Assembly (NCBI RefSeq): GCF_024105655.1
Contig: NZ_JAAAMH010000010.1
Location: 1-64,000, forward strand
Source: Aliihoeflea sp. 40Bstr573
Lineage (GTDB): Bacteria > Pseudomonadota > Alphaproteobacteria > Rhizobiales > Rhizobiaceae
Length of the DNA stretch: 64,000 bases
Reading direction: 5' to 3'
The notes beneath the pieces were generated by a model. The model saw nothing but the letters and a program-made list of their open reading frames with translations. It was not told the DNA's origin and did no database searches. The number at the start of each line of letters is the position of its first letter. The first letter of the stretch is position 1. This document shows positions 27,311 through 34,817 of this stretch, one piece after another. The translations under genes were made by a program, and so were the position numbers.

Positions 27311-28617
27311 AGGACCTGACGCCACGCCGCGAGGATCTGGACCCGATCGAGGTCGCTTCGCGCGACGAGATCGCGGCGCTGCAGCTCAACCGGCTGAAAT
27401 GGTCGCTGAAGCACGCCTATGACAACGTGCCGTTCTACAAGACCAGCTTCGATGCGGCGGGCGTGCATCCCTATGATTTGAACGATCTGTCGGACCTCGC
27501 AAGATTTCCTTTCACGGTGAAATCCGATCTGCGCGCGAACTACCCGTTCGGCATGTTCGCCGTACCGCGCGAGAAGGTGGCGCGCATCCATGCCTCGTCC
27601 GGCACGACAGGGAAGCCGACCGTCGTCGGCTATACGAAGAACGACATCGAGGTCTGGGCCGAATGCGTGGCGCGGTCGATGCGCGCATCGGGCACGCGGC
27701 CCGGCGACATCGTCCACATCGCCTATGGCTACGGGCTCTTCACAGGCGGGCTCGGTGCGCATTACGGCGCGGAACGGCTCGGCTGCACGGTTGTGCCGGT
27801 TTCGGGCGGGATGACCGCGCGGCAACTGACGTTGATCGAGGATTTCCGGGCCTCGACCATCATGGTGACGCCCTCCTACATGCTGTCGATCCTCGACGAA
27901 TACCGTGCACAGGGGCTTGATCCGCGTCAAAGCCCGCTGCAGGTCGGCATCTTCGGCGCCGAGCCCTGGACGAACGCGATGCGCGCGGAGATCGAAGAGG
28001 CGTTCGACATGCACGCCGTCGACATCTATGGCCTGTCCGAAGTGATGGGACCGGGCGTCGCCAACGAGTGCGTGGAGACCAAGGACGGGCTGCACATCTG
28101 GGAGGATCATTTCTATCCCGAGATCATCAACCCCGAGACCGGCCAGCCGGTCGCCGACGGCGAGAAGGGCGAACTGGTCTTCACCTCGCTGACCAAGGAG
28201 GCCTTCCCGATCATCCGCTACCGCACGCGCGACCTGACACGGCTTCTGCCCGGAACGGCGCGCGCGATGCGGCGCATGGAAAAGATCACCGGCCGCTCCG
28301 ACGACATGATGATCCTGCGCGGGGTCAACGTGTTTCCCACGCAGATCGAGGAGCAGATCCTCAAGGTGCCGGGCCTCAGCCCGCATTTCCAGGTCGAGCT
28401 GGTGCGCGAGGGGCGGATGGACGAGATGGTCGTCCATGTCGAGGCGTCAGCGTCGCAGGCCTCAGACGAGGCGCGCAAGACGAATGCCGCGAGCTTGCGC
28501 GATCTCATCAAGGACATCGTCGGCGTGACGGTGCGCGTCGACGTCGGCGCGCCGGAGACGATTGCGCGCAGCCAGGGCAAGGCGCAGCGCATTGTCGACA
28601 GCCGGCCGAAGAGCTGA
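27307..28617 (+). CDS. paaK: Phenylacetate-CoA ligase
   Basis: A 436-residue AMP-forming ligase that activates phenylacetate to phenylacetyl-CoA. The ATP-binding loop HASSGTTGKPTVVGYT, the adenylate motif DIYGLSEVMGPG and the FRTRD-like hinge YRTRDLTRLLPG, then the C-terminal lid starting near GRSDDMMILRGVNVFP, are complete. ATGA overlap with paaI; its own stop overlaps the regulator start (TGATG). Confidence 0.95.
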   Translation: MKDLTPRREDLDPIEVASRDEIAALQLNRLKWSLKHAYDNVPFYKTSFDAAGVHPYDLNDLSDLARFPFTVKSDLRANYPFGMFAVPREKVARIHASSGTTGKPTVVGYTKNDIEVWAECVARSMRASGTRPGDIVHIAYGYGLFTGGLGAHYGAERLGCTVVPVSGGMTARQLTLIEDFRASTIMVTPSYMLSILDEYRAQGLDPRQSPLQVGIFGAEPWTNAMRAEIEEAFDMHAVDIYGLSEVMGPGVANECVETKDGLHIWEDHFYPEIINPETGQPVADGEKGELVFTSLTKEAFPIIRYRTRDLTRLLPGTARAMRRMEKITGRSDDMMILRGVNVFPTQIEEQILKVPGLSPHFQVELVREGRMDEMVVHVEASASQASDEARKTNAASLRDLIKDIVGVTVRVDVGAPETIARSQGKAQRIVDSRPKS

Positions 28618-29210
28618 TGGCCCGCACCCGCGCCAAGGACTATGACGACAAGCGCCAGGCGATGCTGCACCAGGCGGCGATCGTCTTTGCGCGCGATGGC
28701 TACGACCGCGCGTCGATGGCGCAGCTTGCCACCGAATGCGGGGTCTCCAAGGCGCTGCTCTACCACTATTATGCTTCGAAGGAGGCGCTGCTCTTCGACA
28801 TCATCGAGAGCCATCTGCAGGATCTGGTCGCGGCCGTCGGCGAGGCGGACGATGCCAGCCTTGCTCCCGAGGCCCGGCTGGAGGTGCTGGTGGCCGCCCT
28901 CCTGGAGGCCTATCGGGACGCGGATGCGGAGCACAAGGTGCAGATTGCCGGCCTGCGGCTGCTGCCCGCCGGCGACCAGGAAAAGCTGAAGGCCCTCGAG
29001 CGCGATCTCGTCGCGTTGTTCGCCGAGGCGATCCGCGCGCTTCACCCCACTATCTTTGCGGACCGGCCACTGATCAAGCCGGTGACGATGAGCCTCTTTG
29101 GCATGCTGAACTGGTTCTACATGTGGTTCCGGGAGGGCGGGCCGGTCAGCCGCGCGGCCTATGCACGGCTCGCCACGCAAATTCTCGTCGGTGGCGTCAA
29201 GTCGCTCTGA
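28617..29210 (+). CDS. paaR: TetR-family repressor PaaR
   Basis: A 197-residue TetR regulator: helix-turn-helix about residues 12-58 (FARDGYDRASMAQLATECGVSK, then LLYHYYASKEALLF), and a ligand-binding half about 80-195. TetR proteins in this position of paa operons are the PaaR repressors, relieved by phenylacetyl-CoA. It is the third gene of paaI-paaK-paaR and probably represses both divergent units through the 26812 palindrome; that is inferred. Confidence 0.82.
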   Translation: MARTRAKDYDDKRQAMLHQAAIVFARDGYDRASMAQLATECGVSKALLYHYYASKEALLFDIIESHLQDLVAAVGEADDASLAPEARLEVLVAALLEAYRDADAEHKVQIAGLRLLPAGDQEKLKALERDLVALFAEAIRALHPTIFADRPLIKPVTMSLFGMLNWFYMWFREGGPVSRAAYARLATQILVGGVKSL

Positions 29211-29250
29211 AATCCTTGCGGACGGCGCCTTGCCGTGCGAATGCGGAAAA

Positions 29251-30153
29251 ATGGGCGTGCATCACAATCCCGCGCAACGAGCTCTCGAAGGCCTGATCGA
29301 CCGGCTTCATGCCAAGGGCCGGATCAGGGTCTGGTCGCTCGTCATCACCATGTTCGGCGACGCGGTGGTGCCGCGCGGCGGGCAGGTACCGCTCGGCGTG
29401 CTGCAGGACGTGATGGGCCGCCTGCGGATCGAGGCCGGCGCCCTACGCACTGCAATGTCGCGCCTGGCTTCCGACCACTGGGTGATCCGCGCGCGGGTAG
29501 GGCGCAATTCGCACTACCGCCTCGCGGAAGAAGGGCGGCACGCCTTCGACCTTGCGACCAGGCGAATCTATTCCGAAGGCCCGCCGGCCTGGAATGGCGC
29601 ATGGACTGTGGCCATCGCGCCGCCGAACGGCGATACCGACATCCTCGCCGACGCGACCGGGCTCGGCTTCGTGCGGATCAACGGAGGCGTCTATCTGCGG
29701 CCCGAAACCGAGGGCGCAATCCGGCTCGACGATGCACTCGCCGGGGCGCTGATCGTCCATGGCGAAAGCGCCGAGCATCCAGAAGCTTTTCATGAGCTTT
29801 GGCCCTCGCGCGATGTCGCGGAGGCATACCGCACGCTGATCGCGACGCTCACGCCGCTGCAATCGGCGCTGCAGGCCGGGTCGGGGCTCTCGGGGCTCGA
29901 CGCAATGGCGGCGCGAATTCTTCTCATCCACGACTGGCGGCGCATCGTCTTGCGCGATCCGGGGCTGCCGATCGAGCTTCTGCCCGTCAACTGGCCGGGC
30001 GAAGACGCGCGAGAACTGGTGCGTTTGCTCTACGGTGCACTTTACGACGCGAGCGAAGACTGGCTCGACGATGCCGGTTTGCCGTCACCGCACGCGCCGC
30101 AGCGCTTTGCCGGCGAGGCGACGGCGCGGGGAGCTCAAGACCTCGTGTCCTGA
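29251..30153 (+). CDS. paaX: PaaX-family transcriptional repressor
   Basis: A 300-residue protein with the PaaX layout: an N-terminal winged helix (LEGLIDRLHAKGRIRVWSLVITMFGD..., then the recognition part VLQDVMGRLRIEAGALRTAMSRL), a central domain, and the C-terminal PaaX_C segment ending near LYGALYDASEDWLDDAG. PaaX represses paa genes and responds to phenylacetyl-CoA. ATG 29251 is chosen from family alignment; 40 bases separate it from paaR. Having both PaaR and PaaX in one operon is noteworthy. Confidence 0.9.
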   Translation: MGVHHNPAQRALEGLIDRLHAKGRIRVWSLVITMFGDAVVPRGGQVPLGVLQDVMGRLRIEAGALRTAMSRLASDHWVIRARVGRNSHYRLAEEGRHAFDLATRRIYSEGPPAWNGAWTVAIAPPNGDTDILADATGLGFVRINGGVYLRPETEGAIRLDDALAGALIVHGESAEHPEAFHELWPSRDVAEAYRTLIATLTPLQSALQAGSGLSGLDAMAARILLIHDWRRIVLRDPGLPIELLPVNWPGEDARELVRLLYGALYDASEDWLDDAGLPSPHAPQRFAGEATARGAQDLVS

Positions 30154-30178
30154 CGGTGGAATAAAGCTGCGCTATATC
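30150..30178 (+). promoter_or_regulatory. Possible sigma-70-type promoter for the subtilase cassette
   Basis: CTGACG and TATATC are separated by 17 bases, starting at the paaX stop codon and 35 bases before the next ATG. Only four of six bases match consensus in each box, so this is a weak prediction. Confidence 0.3.
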
Positions 30179-30212
30179 CGTTTTCGGGCCGTGAACATCG
30201 GGAGCGCAGACC

Positions 30213-31484
30213 ATGTCCGACAATGAATTCGACCCGATCCGCCGCCGCATGCTGATGCGGCTCGGCCTTGCGGCCGGCGCGGTCTACTCGGCGCCGGTGC
30301 TGATGTCGCTCGGGACGGCGCGCGCGTCGTCGGCCTCCTTCAGCGGGTCGGTCCGACGGGCTCGGCCCGTCCGCCGTGCAGCGCCACCTCCGCCGCGCCC
30401 CGAGATCGTCGTCAGCGCGCCCGATGCCGCCATCGACGCGATCAGCGCGGAGGGCTACGAACTCCTGTCGCGCGCGCGCATCGCGGCCAGCGCATCCGAA
30501 TTGGCGCGCTTCATCGTGCCGGCAAACCTGACGATCGATGAGGCGAGGGCGCAGATCGCCGGCCTCGTGCCAGCCGCGATCTTCGACATCAACGCGATCT
30601 ACCGGCCGGAGGAGATGCCGTGTGGAGAGGACACGTGCGCCGCGTTCGACCTGATCGGCTGGAAGAGCGCGGCCCATGGCTGCCCGGCCGACACGGTCAT
30701 CGGAATGATCGATACGACCGTCAATAGCGACCATGCGGCGCTTGCCGATGTTCCGATCGAGACCTTCCCAGTCATTGCCGAAGGCCGTCAGGCGGCCGGC
30801 GCGCTTCACGGCACGGCGGTCGCAATCTTGATGGCGGGGCGGCCCGACACGCGCACGCCGGGGCTTCTCGCGAGCGCACGGATCGTCGCGGCGGAGGCGT
30901 TCCACAAGGATGCGAGCGGCAACGACGCAGCCGATACGTTCGACGTCGTGCGCGCGCTCGACGAAATGATCACGCGCGACATTGGGGTCGTCAATCTGAG
31001 CTTCACCGGACCGGACAATGCAGTTCTGAAGGCCATCGTCGACGTGGCGCTCGCCAGGGACATGATCCTGGTCGCGGCAGCCGGCAATGCCGGGCCGAAT
31101 GCCGATCCGCTCTTCCCCGCAGCCTATCCGGGCGTGGTCGCGGTGACGGCCGTCGACAGCCAGAGCCGTGTCTATCGCCGCGCCAATGCCGGCGACCATG
31201 TCGATTTTTCCGCGCCGGGTGTCCAGCTCTGGACCGCGGCGTCCGTCAGCGGGGGGCGGTATCGTTCCGGCACGTCCTATGCCGCGCCCTTCGTCTCGGC
31301 CGCGCTGGCGGCGGCGCGCGCCTCCGCGCCAGACGCGCCGTCCGGCGAGCTCGTCGAAGCGCTTGCAGAAGGCGCGGTGGACCTCGGTGAACCGGGCCGG
31401 GACGCGACCTTCGGCTGGGGTCTGGTGCAGGCACCGGCGGTCTGCAACGCCGATGCGGCGCTCGTCACGCCGGCCGGCCGATAA
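30213..31484 (+). CDS. Exported subtilisin-like serine protease (S8) with a twin-arginine-like leader
   Basis: A 423-residue subtilase. Catalytic triad: D167 (IGMIDTT), H199 (LHGTA), S355 (SGTSYAAP), with the oxyanion Asn292 (AAGNAGP). The N terminus carries RRRMLMRLGLAAGAVYSAP followed by VL and an AxA-type site (ARA|SS), which reads as a Tat-like signal. Residues 45-65 are Arg/Pro-rich, then a ~95-residue pro-like region precedes the protease domain. The leader matches that of the 73-aa peptide gene 84 bases downstream almost position for position, ending in both with SS and FSG. It could process that peptide, or be a fellow substrate of the same recognition system. It lacks other accessory domains. 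Confidence 0.85.
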   Translation: MSDNEFDPIRRRMLMRLGLAAGAVYSAPVLMSLGTARASSASFSGSVRRARPVRRAAPPPPRPEIVVSAPDAAIDAISAEGYELLSRARIAASASELARFIVPANLTIDEARAQIAGLVPAAIFDINAIYRPEEMPCGEDTCAAFDLIGWKSAAHGCPADTVIGMIDTTVNSDHAALADVPIETFPVIAEGRQAAGALHGTAVAILMAGRPDTRTPGLLASARIVAAEAFHKDASGNDAADTFDVVRALDEMITRDIGVVNLSFTGPDNAVLKAIVDVALARDMILVAAAGNAGPNADPLFPAAYPGVVAVTAVDSQSRVYRRANAGDHVDFSAPGVQLWTAASVSGGRYRSGTSYAAPFVSAALAAARASAPDAPSGELVEALAEGAVDLGEPGRDATFGWGLVQAPAVCNADAALVTPAGR

Positions 31485-31568
31485 CGCCCGACGAAGTTTT
31501 TATGGAATAGGTCTCGACATGGCCCGTTCTCCCCATTTCGAAGGGACATCAGACGCGAGGAGATCGTC

Positions 31569-31790
31569 ATGGACGACACGAAGACCAAGATTTCACGCCG
31601 CGCGATGCTGGCCAAGCTCGGATTGGCCGCAGGCGCCATCTACGCCGCTCCGGTCCTGCTGCAGATCGGCGAGGCGAAGGCCTCGAGCTTCAGCGGACGC
31701 GGGCGTCGCGATGGCTGGCGCCGACCAATCCGCGGCGAGCGCCGCAGCTTTTCGCGGCGCAGTTTCTCGCGCCGCTCGTTCAGCCGATAG
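31569..31790 (+). CDS. 73-aa leader peptide-bearing protein with C-terminal RSFSR repeats (candidate modified peptide precursor)
   Basis: Unrecognised small protein. Residues 8-38 form a leader (ISRRAMLAKLGLAAGAIYA, then APVLLQIGEAKA) that fits a Tat signal and is paralogous to that of the upstream subtilase. The rest (39-73) is Arg/Ser-rich and ends with three tandem RSFSR units (59-63, 64-68, 69-73). The repeats use different codons for the same residues (Ser as AGC, AGT, TCG; Arg as CGC, CGG, CGA), which points to selection on the protein. GAGGAG precedes ATG 31569. The stop codon abuts a 21-bp hairpin before the kinase/PqqD gene. I propose that its serines are phosphorylated by that kinase. 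It could alternatively be a basic exported protein with no modification. Confidence 0.75.
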   Translation: MDDTKTKISRRAMLAKLGLAAGAIYAAPVLLQIGEAKASSFSGRGRRDGWRRPIRGERRSFSRRSFSRRSFSR

Positions 31791-31835
31791 CCCCTTGTGG
31801 ACGGGACCGGCCCTGCCGGTCCCGTCCACAAGGGG
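31791..31835 (+). promoter_or_regulatory. 21-bp perfect hairpin covering the kinase ribosome binding site
   Basis: Starts at the base after the peptide stop codon: a 21-bp arm beginning CCCCTTGTGGACGGGACCGG, a 3-base loop, and the exact reverse complement ending CCACAAGGGG. The 3' arm contains AAGGGG, the Shine-Dalgarno sequence for ATG 31841. It can act as an attenuator/terminator or as a translation switch, and shares the CCCCTTGTGG core with the palindromic repeats elsewhere in the window. Confidence 0.85.
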
Positions 31836-31840
31836 GGATC

Positions 31841-33028
31841 ATGTTTCTGCGTTTCGAAGAGACGAATGTCGTCGTCGACGTTCCCGAGGATGCCGCGTTC
31901 GCAAAGGTGCTGCAGGCAGCCGCGTTCGATTGGGCAGTCGTGAAGACGGCGGAGGCCGAGCCTGCCAGCCGCGTGACGCGGCGCGGGGAGCGCTACGTGC
32001 TCCAATCGCCCGGCCGCGAGCCGGTGGAAGCGAGCGCGGTGGAAGCGGTGTGCGGCCTTCTCGTCGACGTGGTCGACGCGATGATCGAAGAGACGCCGTC
32101 GGTGCTTTGCCTTCACGGCGCGGCAATCGAATTCGCGAACCGGCTCGTCGTCTTTCCAAGCCGCTCGCATGCCGGCAAAAGTACTTTGGCCGCCAGGCTC
32201 GCCAGCGGCGGGCACACGGTCCTCGGCGACGACATTCTGCCGCTAACGCCCGATGACCAAAGCGGCGTTGCGCTCGGCATCGCGCCGCGTCTGCGCCTAC
32301 CGCTGCCGCCTGCTGCCACGGAAGCCTTCCGGCGGTTCGTCGCCGACAATGCGGCGGTCGATGACGGCCGCTACCTCTATCTCGATGCCGATTGCGGCGC
32401 GCTCGCACCACGGGGGACAGTGCGCGAGATCGGCGCGATCGTGCTTCTCGAGCGGCATGCAGAGGGGCCGGCGCAGTTGTCGCGCGCGGGCGAGAGCGAG
32501 GCACTCCAAACGCTGATTCGCCAGAACTTCACCAGCGGTGCCGACGCTGCGGCGCTGATGGACAGGTTGTATGCGCTCGTCGGCCGACTGCCATGCTTAA
32601 AGCTCATCTACAGCGACCTCGAGGATGCGACCGCACTGCTCGAAGAGCGGTTTCGCCGCTGGCCGGTCTCGACGGAGGGACTGGCACGGGCTCCTGATGC
32701 GGTGTCCGACATCCCTGCAGCGGCGGGGCAGGATTCAGGGTCTGATGGGCAGCGTTTCCGCCAGATCGCCGGAATCGAATTGCGGCAGGTCGAGGGGGAT
32801 CTCTTCCTGGCCGATCGCGACGGCGTCGCGATCTATCATCTGAATGCCATCGGTACTGGAATCTGGAAACTGCTTGCCGAGCCCACATCGGCGAACGAGG
32901 CCGTCGAAATTCTCGCGGCCGCTTTTCCGGATGCCGATCCCGTGCGTGTCGAGCAGGACGCGCGGGCGCTCTTCGCCGACCTCGATGCAGCGGGCTTCAT
33001 CGAGCGTGTCGATCAGTCCTCCATATAG
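31841..33028 (+). CDS. HPr-kinase-like / PqqD-like (RiPP recognition element) fusion protein
   Basis: A 395-residue, two-domain cytoplasmic protein. Residues about 85-275 resemble the HPr serine kinase C-terminal domain: CLHGAAIEF, a P-loop SRSHAGKST (107-115) and the GDD motif VLGDDILPL (127-135). Residues about 306-393 are a PqqD-like winged helix (GDLFLADRDGVAIYHLNAIG..IWKLL..). PqqD-type domains bind leader peptides in ribosomally made peptide pathways, and HPr-kinase homologues phosphorylate a serine of some lasso peptides. Next to a Ser-rich leader-bearing peptide this suggests leader-guided serine phosphorylation. No radical SAM, cyclase or other modifying gene is present. The 3' end overlaps the convergent thioesterase gene by 16 bases. 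Confidence 0.82.
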   Translation: MFLRFEETNVVVDVPEDAAFAKVLQAAAFDWAVVKTAEAEPASRVTRRGERYVLQSPGREPVEASAVEAVCGLLVDVVDAMIEETPSVLCLHGAAIEFANRLVVFPSRSHAGKSTLAARLASGGHTVLGDDILPLTPDDQSGVALGIAPRLRLPLPPAATEAFRRFVADNAAVDDGRYLYLDADCGALAPRGTVREIGAIVLLERHAEGPAQLSRAGESEALQTLIRQNFTSGADAAALMDRLYALVGRLPCLKLIYSDLEDATALLEERFRRWPVSTEGLARAPDAVSDIPAAAGQDSGSDGQRFRQIAGIELRQVEGDLFLADRDGVAIYHLNAIGTGIWKLLAEPTSANEAVEILAAAFPDADPVRVEQDARALFADLDAAGFIERVDQSSI

Positions 33029-33435
33029 GCAAAGGCACCGGAGGCGGTGACGGCGATGCGATTGTCGCCGCTGGCTCTCATCTCGATGCGGACATAGGCC
33101 ATGCGCTTGCCGTTTGAAATGATATCGACGCGGATGTCGACGTCGCCCGGCTTCAGCGGCCGGACGAAATGCGTGGTCAAGTCCACCGTCGTGCACATCC
33201 GAAACCTGCCGTTCAGCGCCGAAAGCGCCATGACCGCCACCGTATCGGCGGCCGAGACTGTCGCCTGACCGCAGATGACTCCGCCGCCATGGACGATGCG
33301 CGGGTTGGCGGGGAGCAGAAAAGTGCCGCCCCCTTCGTCGAAGGCGACGGCCTTCAGGTTCAGTTCGCCCACCCATGGCGCGAACATCGTGCGCATCAGA
33401 TGTTCTGCCTCGTCGGTTCCAAAAGCCCTCATCAT
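33013..33435 (-). CDS. Hot-dog fold thioesterase, PaaI family
   Basis: A 140-residue thioesterase with [26 protein letters not shown] (quoted in part: [18 protein letters not shown]) and [16 protein letters not shown], the typical hot-dog pattern. It is divergent from paaA and distinct from the paaI at 26870, with which it shares only the fold. Probably hydrolyses an acyl- or aryl-CoA of the phenylacetate pathway. GGAGGG precedes the tandem ATGs (33435/33432). Its stop lies within the 3' end of the kinase fusion gene on the other strand. Confidence 0.85.
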   Translation of the reverse strand: MMRAFGTDEAEHLMRTMFAPWVGELNLKAVAFDEGGGTFLLPANPRIVHGGGVICGQATVSAADTVAVMALSALNGRFRMCTTVDLTTHFVRPLKPGDVDIRVDIISNGKRMAYVRIEMRASGDNRIAVTASGAFAYMED

Positions 33436-33496
33436 CCCTCCGGAAAATGTGTTACGAAAACTTGCCGTCGTGTCGATTTTTTGTTACATATCGAAA

Positions 33497-33513
33497 ATCG
33501 GATCGCATCCGAT
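33497..33513. promoter_or_regulatory. Palindrome in the paaA promoter region
   Basis: ATCGGAT-CGC-ATCCGAT is a perfect inverted repeat 15 bases before the paaA start codon, in a promoter region that also has two direct TGTTAC words (33450 and 33482). It differs from the ACCG...CGGT palindrome at 26812, so it may be a PaaX site or another regulator's. Confidence 0.4.
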
Positions 33514-33528
33514 CACGGAGGATTTGCC

Positions 33529-34524
33529 ATGTACAGCCAGGGCCTGATCGGCGCAAAAACCGAGACGACCGAGGACGAAGCCTTCCTCGCCGCCTTCCAG
33601 GCGCGCATCGACGCGGAAGAAAAGATCGAACCCAACGATCCGATGCCCGAGGGCTATCGCCGCACGCTGATCCGCCAGATCGGCCAGCATGCGCATTCCG
33701 AGATCGTCGGCATGCTTCCCGAAGGCAACTGGATCACCCGCGCGCCCTCCTTGAAGCGCAAGGCGGCGCTTCTCGCCAAGGTGCAGGACGAGGGCGGCCA
33801 TGGGCTCTATCTCTACTCGGCTGCCGAGACGTTGGGCGTTTCCCGCGAGCAGATGACCGAGGAGCTTTTGTCGGGCAAGGCGAAGTATTCCTCGATCTTC
33901 AACTACCCGACGCTGACCTGGGCCGATATCGGCGCGATCGGCTGGCTGGTCGACGGCGCGGCGATCATGAACCAGATTCCGCTTTGTCGCTGCTCTTACG
34001 GCCCCTATGCGCGCGCAATGATCCGCGTCTGCAAGGAAGAAAGCTTCCACCAGCGCCAGGGCTACGAAATCATGATGACGCTCGCGCAGGGCACCCCCGA
34101 GCAGAAGGACCTGGCGCAGGATGCGCTGAACCGCTGGTGGTGGCCGTCGCTGATGATGTTCGGTCCGCATGATGGCGAAAGCCAGCATGGCGACCAGTCG
34201 ATGGCCTGGAAGATCAAGCGCTTCACCAATGACGAACTGCGCCAGCAATTCGTCGATTCGACCGTTCCGCAGACGGAGTTTATCGGCCTGACGCTGCCCG
34301 ACCCGGACCTCAAATGGAACGAGGAGCGGGGGCACTACGATTTCGGCGCGATCGACTGGGACGAGTTCTGGCGCGTGGTCAAGGGCGGCGGACCGATGAA
34401 CAAGGAGCGCATCGAGGCGCGGCGCAAGGCCTGGGACGAGGGCGCATGGGTGCGCGAAGCCGCGCTTGCTCACGCCGAAAAGCGCAAGGCCCGCCGTGAC
34501 GCGGCAAAGATCGCAGCGGAGTGA
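33529..34524 (+). CDS. paaA: 1,2-phenylacetyl-CoA epoxidase subunit PaaA
   Basis: A 331-residue di-iron oxygenase subunit. The ferritin-like metal ligands are in [38 protein letters not shown] and [11 protein letters not shown]. With PaaC it forms the catalytic core that epoxidises the ring of phenylacetyl-CoA. ATG 33529 follows CACGGAGGA; in-frame sequence upstream belongs to the promoter. First gene of paaABCDE. Confidence 0.96.
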   Translation: MYSQGLIGAKTETTEDEAFLAAFQARIDAEEKIEPNDPMPEGYRRTLIRQIGQHAHSEIVGMLPEGNWITRAPSLKRKAALLAKVQDEGGHGLYLYSAAETLGVSREQMTEELLSGKAKYSSIFNYPTLTWADIGAIGWLVDGAAIMNQIPLCRCSYGPYARAMIRVCKEESFHQRQGYEIMMTLAQGTPEQKDLAQDALNRWWWPSLMMFGPHDGESQHGDQSMAWKIKRFTNDELRQQFVDSTVPQTEFIGLTLPDPDLKWNEERGHYDFGAIDWDEFWRVVKGGGPMNKERIEARRKAWDEGAWVREAALAHAEKRKARRDAAKIAAE

Positions 34525-34529
34525 GGGAC

Positions 34530-34817
34530 ATGGCGAAAAACGAAATCCCCCTTTGGGAAGTCTTCATCCGGCCGCGCAACGGTCTGTCGCACAAGCATTG
34601 CGGCTCGGTCCATGCGGCCGATGAGGTGATGGCGCTGCAGGCGGCGCGCGACGTCTATACGCGGCGCGGCGAGGGCGTTTCCATCTGGGTCGTCCCGTCG
34701 GCGGCGATCACCGCCTCCGATCCCGAGCACAAGGACGAAAATTTCGAGCCGGCGGCCTCCAAGGTCTATCGCCACCCGACCTTCTACAAGATCCCCGACG
34801 AAGTGGGGCATATGTGA
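34530..34817 (+). CDS. paaB: 1,2-phenylacetyl-CoA epoxidase subunit PaaB
   Basis: A 95-residue subunit beginning with WEVFIRPRNGLSHKHCGSVHA, the family signature (quoted in full below 21 residues as EVFIRPRNGLSHKHCGS), and ending in the conserved HPTFYKIPDEVGHM. It bridges PaaAC heterodimers. ATG 34530 is chosen over GTG 34521. Overlaps paaC by one base at ATG 34817. Confidence 0.95.
   Translation: MAKNEIPLWEVFIRPRNGLSHKHCGSVHAADEVMALQAARDVYTRRGEGVSIWVVPSAAITASDPEHKDENFEPAASKVYRHPTFYKIPDEVGHM

Noticed and set aside
31791-31835. Reading the 21-bp hairpin simply as a terminator
   Set aside because: There is no U-tract and the 3' arm contains the next gene's ribosome binding site, so a plain terminator call would be misleading.
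31168-32256. Long open frame overlapping subtilase, peptide and kinase genes
   Set aside because: Arg/Ser/Ala-rich shadow in another frame; the three genes it overlaps have family motifs and ribosome binding sites.
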